A stretch of DNA of 5,988 bases from an uncultured Bacteroides sp. (GTDB lineage: Bacteria > Bacteroidota > Bacteroidia > Bacteroidales > Bacteroidaceae): assembly GCA_905197435.1 (NCBI GenBank), contig CAJJYX010000178.1, forward strand, positions 1 through 5,988, given 5' to 3'. The stretch's first letter is position 1; every line of letters starts with the position of its first letter. The notes beneath the pieces are model-generated. The model searched no databases, was not told where the DNA came from, and saw nothing but the letters and a program-made list of their open reading frames with translations. This document shows, one piece after another, positions 5,524 to 5,988 of the stretch. The translations under genes were made by a program, and so were the position numbers.

Positions 5524-5988
5524 ACGCCGAATATCGTTTTGCAAGACAGGCGGGCTGCATCGGCATCGGGCAGGCAATCCAAGTGATAGACCGGCACATT
5601 CGAGAGCAGGCAGCCCAGCACGCTGCTGATGTGGTCATACAGCCCGTCGTCGTAGGCAAAACAGGGAGGGCACGAAGGATGGAGCGAGCTATATCCCTGA
5701 ACCACATTCAATTTCTTTATTTCATTATAAGGAGCCTGCGACAGACGCACGCATGCTGCCAACGGATAACTTTCTTTCTTATAGCAAGGTGTCTTTCCAC
5801 TCCACGGGCTGCCATACACCCAAGGCTTCCCGTCCACAATGCGCAGGATGGGACTATCATCGTTCAGCAGCACGGCGCCCTCTATATTCTCACGCCACAA
5901 ACGGGTGTGCGTGCTCTTTCCGGTTCCGCTTTCTCCCAAGAAGAACACGGCTTTGCCTCGATACTGAATGGTACTGGTATGGATGGCA
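5520..5988 (-). CDS. HPr-kinase/PEPCK-like P-loop protein, C-terminal part (5' end beyond the right edge)
   Basis: The frame is open to the right edge, so the gene begins outside the window; the GTG at 5946-5948 lies inside the domain and is not the start. 155 residues are visible. The Walker A motif GESGTGKST (residues 18-26 of the visible part) is preceded by a strand (AVFFL), as in HprK and PEP carboxykinase. LLNDDSPIL follows, with the paired Asp that bind metal or act as base in HprK, then YGSPWSGKT. This is not the canonical HPr kinase/phosphorylase of sugar regulation: the loop after Walker A reads THTRLW, and I see no HprK C-terminal signature. Related short HprK-like proteins sit in peptide-modification clusters, where some phosphorylate a precursor peptide. 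It overlaps the S24/S26-like gene by 4 nt, so the two products probably act together. The fold is fairly sure; the substrate is unknown. Confidence 0.82.
   Translation of the reverse strand, partial: AIHTSTIQYRGKAVFFLGESGTGKSTHTRLWRENIEGAVLLNDDSPILRIVDGKPWVYGSPWSGKTPCYKKESYPLAACVRLSQAPYNEIKKLNVVQGYSSLHPSCPPCFAYDDGLYDHISSVLGCLLSNVPVYHLDCLPDADAARLSCKTIFGV

Noticed and set aside
5524..5577. Earlier in-frame ATG start for the S24/S26-like gene
   Set aside because: It would add 18 residues (Pro, Arg and Cys rich) with no family resemblance and overlap the upstream gene by 58 nt. The ATG in the ATGA overlap gives a better start.
5291..5707. Open frame of 138 codons on the - strand across the two right-hand genes
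   Set aside because: It runs in another frame through both the HprK-like and S24/S26-like genes, which have clear motifs and a clean ATGA junction.

Overview
The window looks like chromosomal DNA from the Bacteroidales, most likely a Bacteroides or close relative. Three things point there: a Bacteroidetes-type promoter (TTTC, 20 nt, TACTTTTG) in front of malate dehydrogenase, a signal-peptide-bearing tricorn-like protease of the Bacteroidetes kind, and a pairing of an HprK-like kinase with an S24/S26-like peptidase. The species cannot be fixed from the sequence alone.

Layout, left to right. Bases 1-496 (+) hold the C-terminal part of NAD kinase, cut by the left edge. Bases 497-665 are a convergent intergenic region without a gene, containing a perfect 12-bp inverted repeat around a 38-nt centre. 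Bases 666-3947 (-) encode a 1093-residue secreted tricorn/S41-type protease with beta-propeller repeats, a PDZ domain, a complete catalytic set and an unusual Lys/Glu-rich insert. Bases 4004-4945 (-) encode a 313-residue LDH-like malate dehydrogenase. Bases 4946-5073 hold the mdh promoter, a 24-bp near-perfect palindrome over its -33 box, and a likely terminator for the upstream unit. Bases 5074-5523 (-) encode a 149-residue S24/S26 signal-peptidase-like protein. Bases 5520-5988 (-) hold the C-terminal part of an HPr-kinase/PEPCK-like P-loop protein, cut by the right edge.

How the genes relate. All genes except nadK are read leftward and form two probable transcription units. The first is hprK-like then S24/S26-like, joined by a 4-nt ATGA overlap and closed by a hairpin. 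The second is mdh, possibly followed by the tricorn gene across a 56-bp spacer. NAD kinase and malate dehydrogenase are housekeeping enzymes of NAD(P) supply and central carbon metabolism. The tricorn-like protein probably degrades peptides in the cell envelope. The kinase-peptidase pair is the least ordinary part: it resembles peptide-tailoring modules, but any precursor peptide or further partners would lie beyond the right edge. No RNA gene, CRISPR array or complete mobile element was seen.
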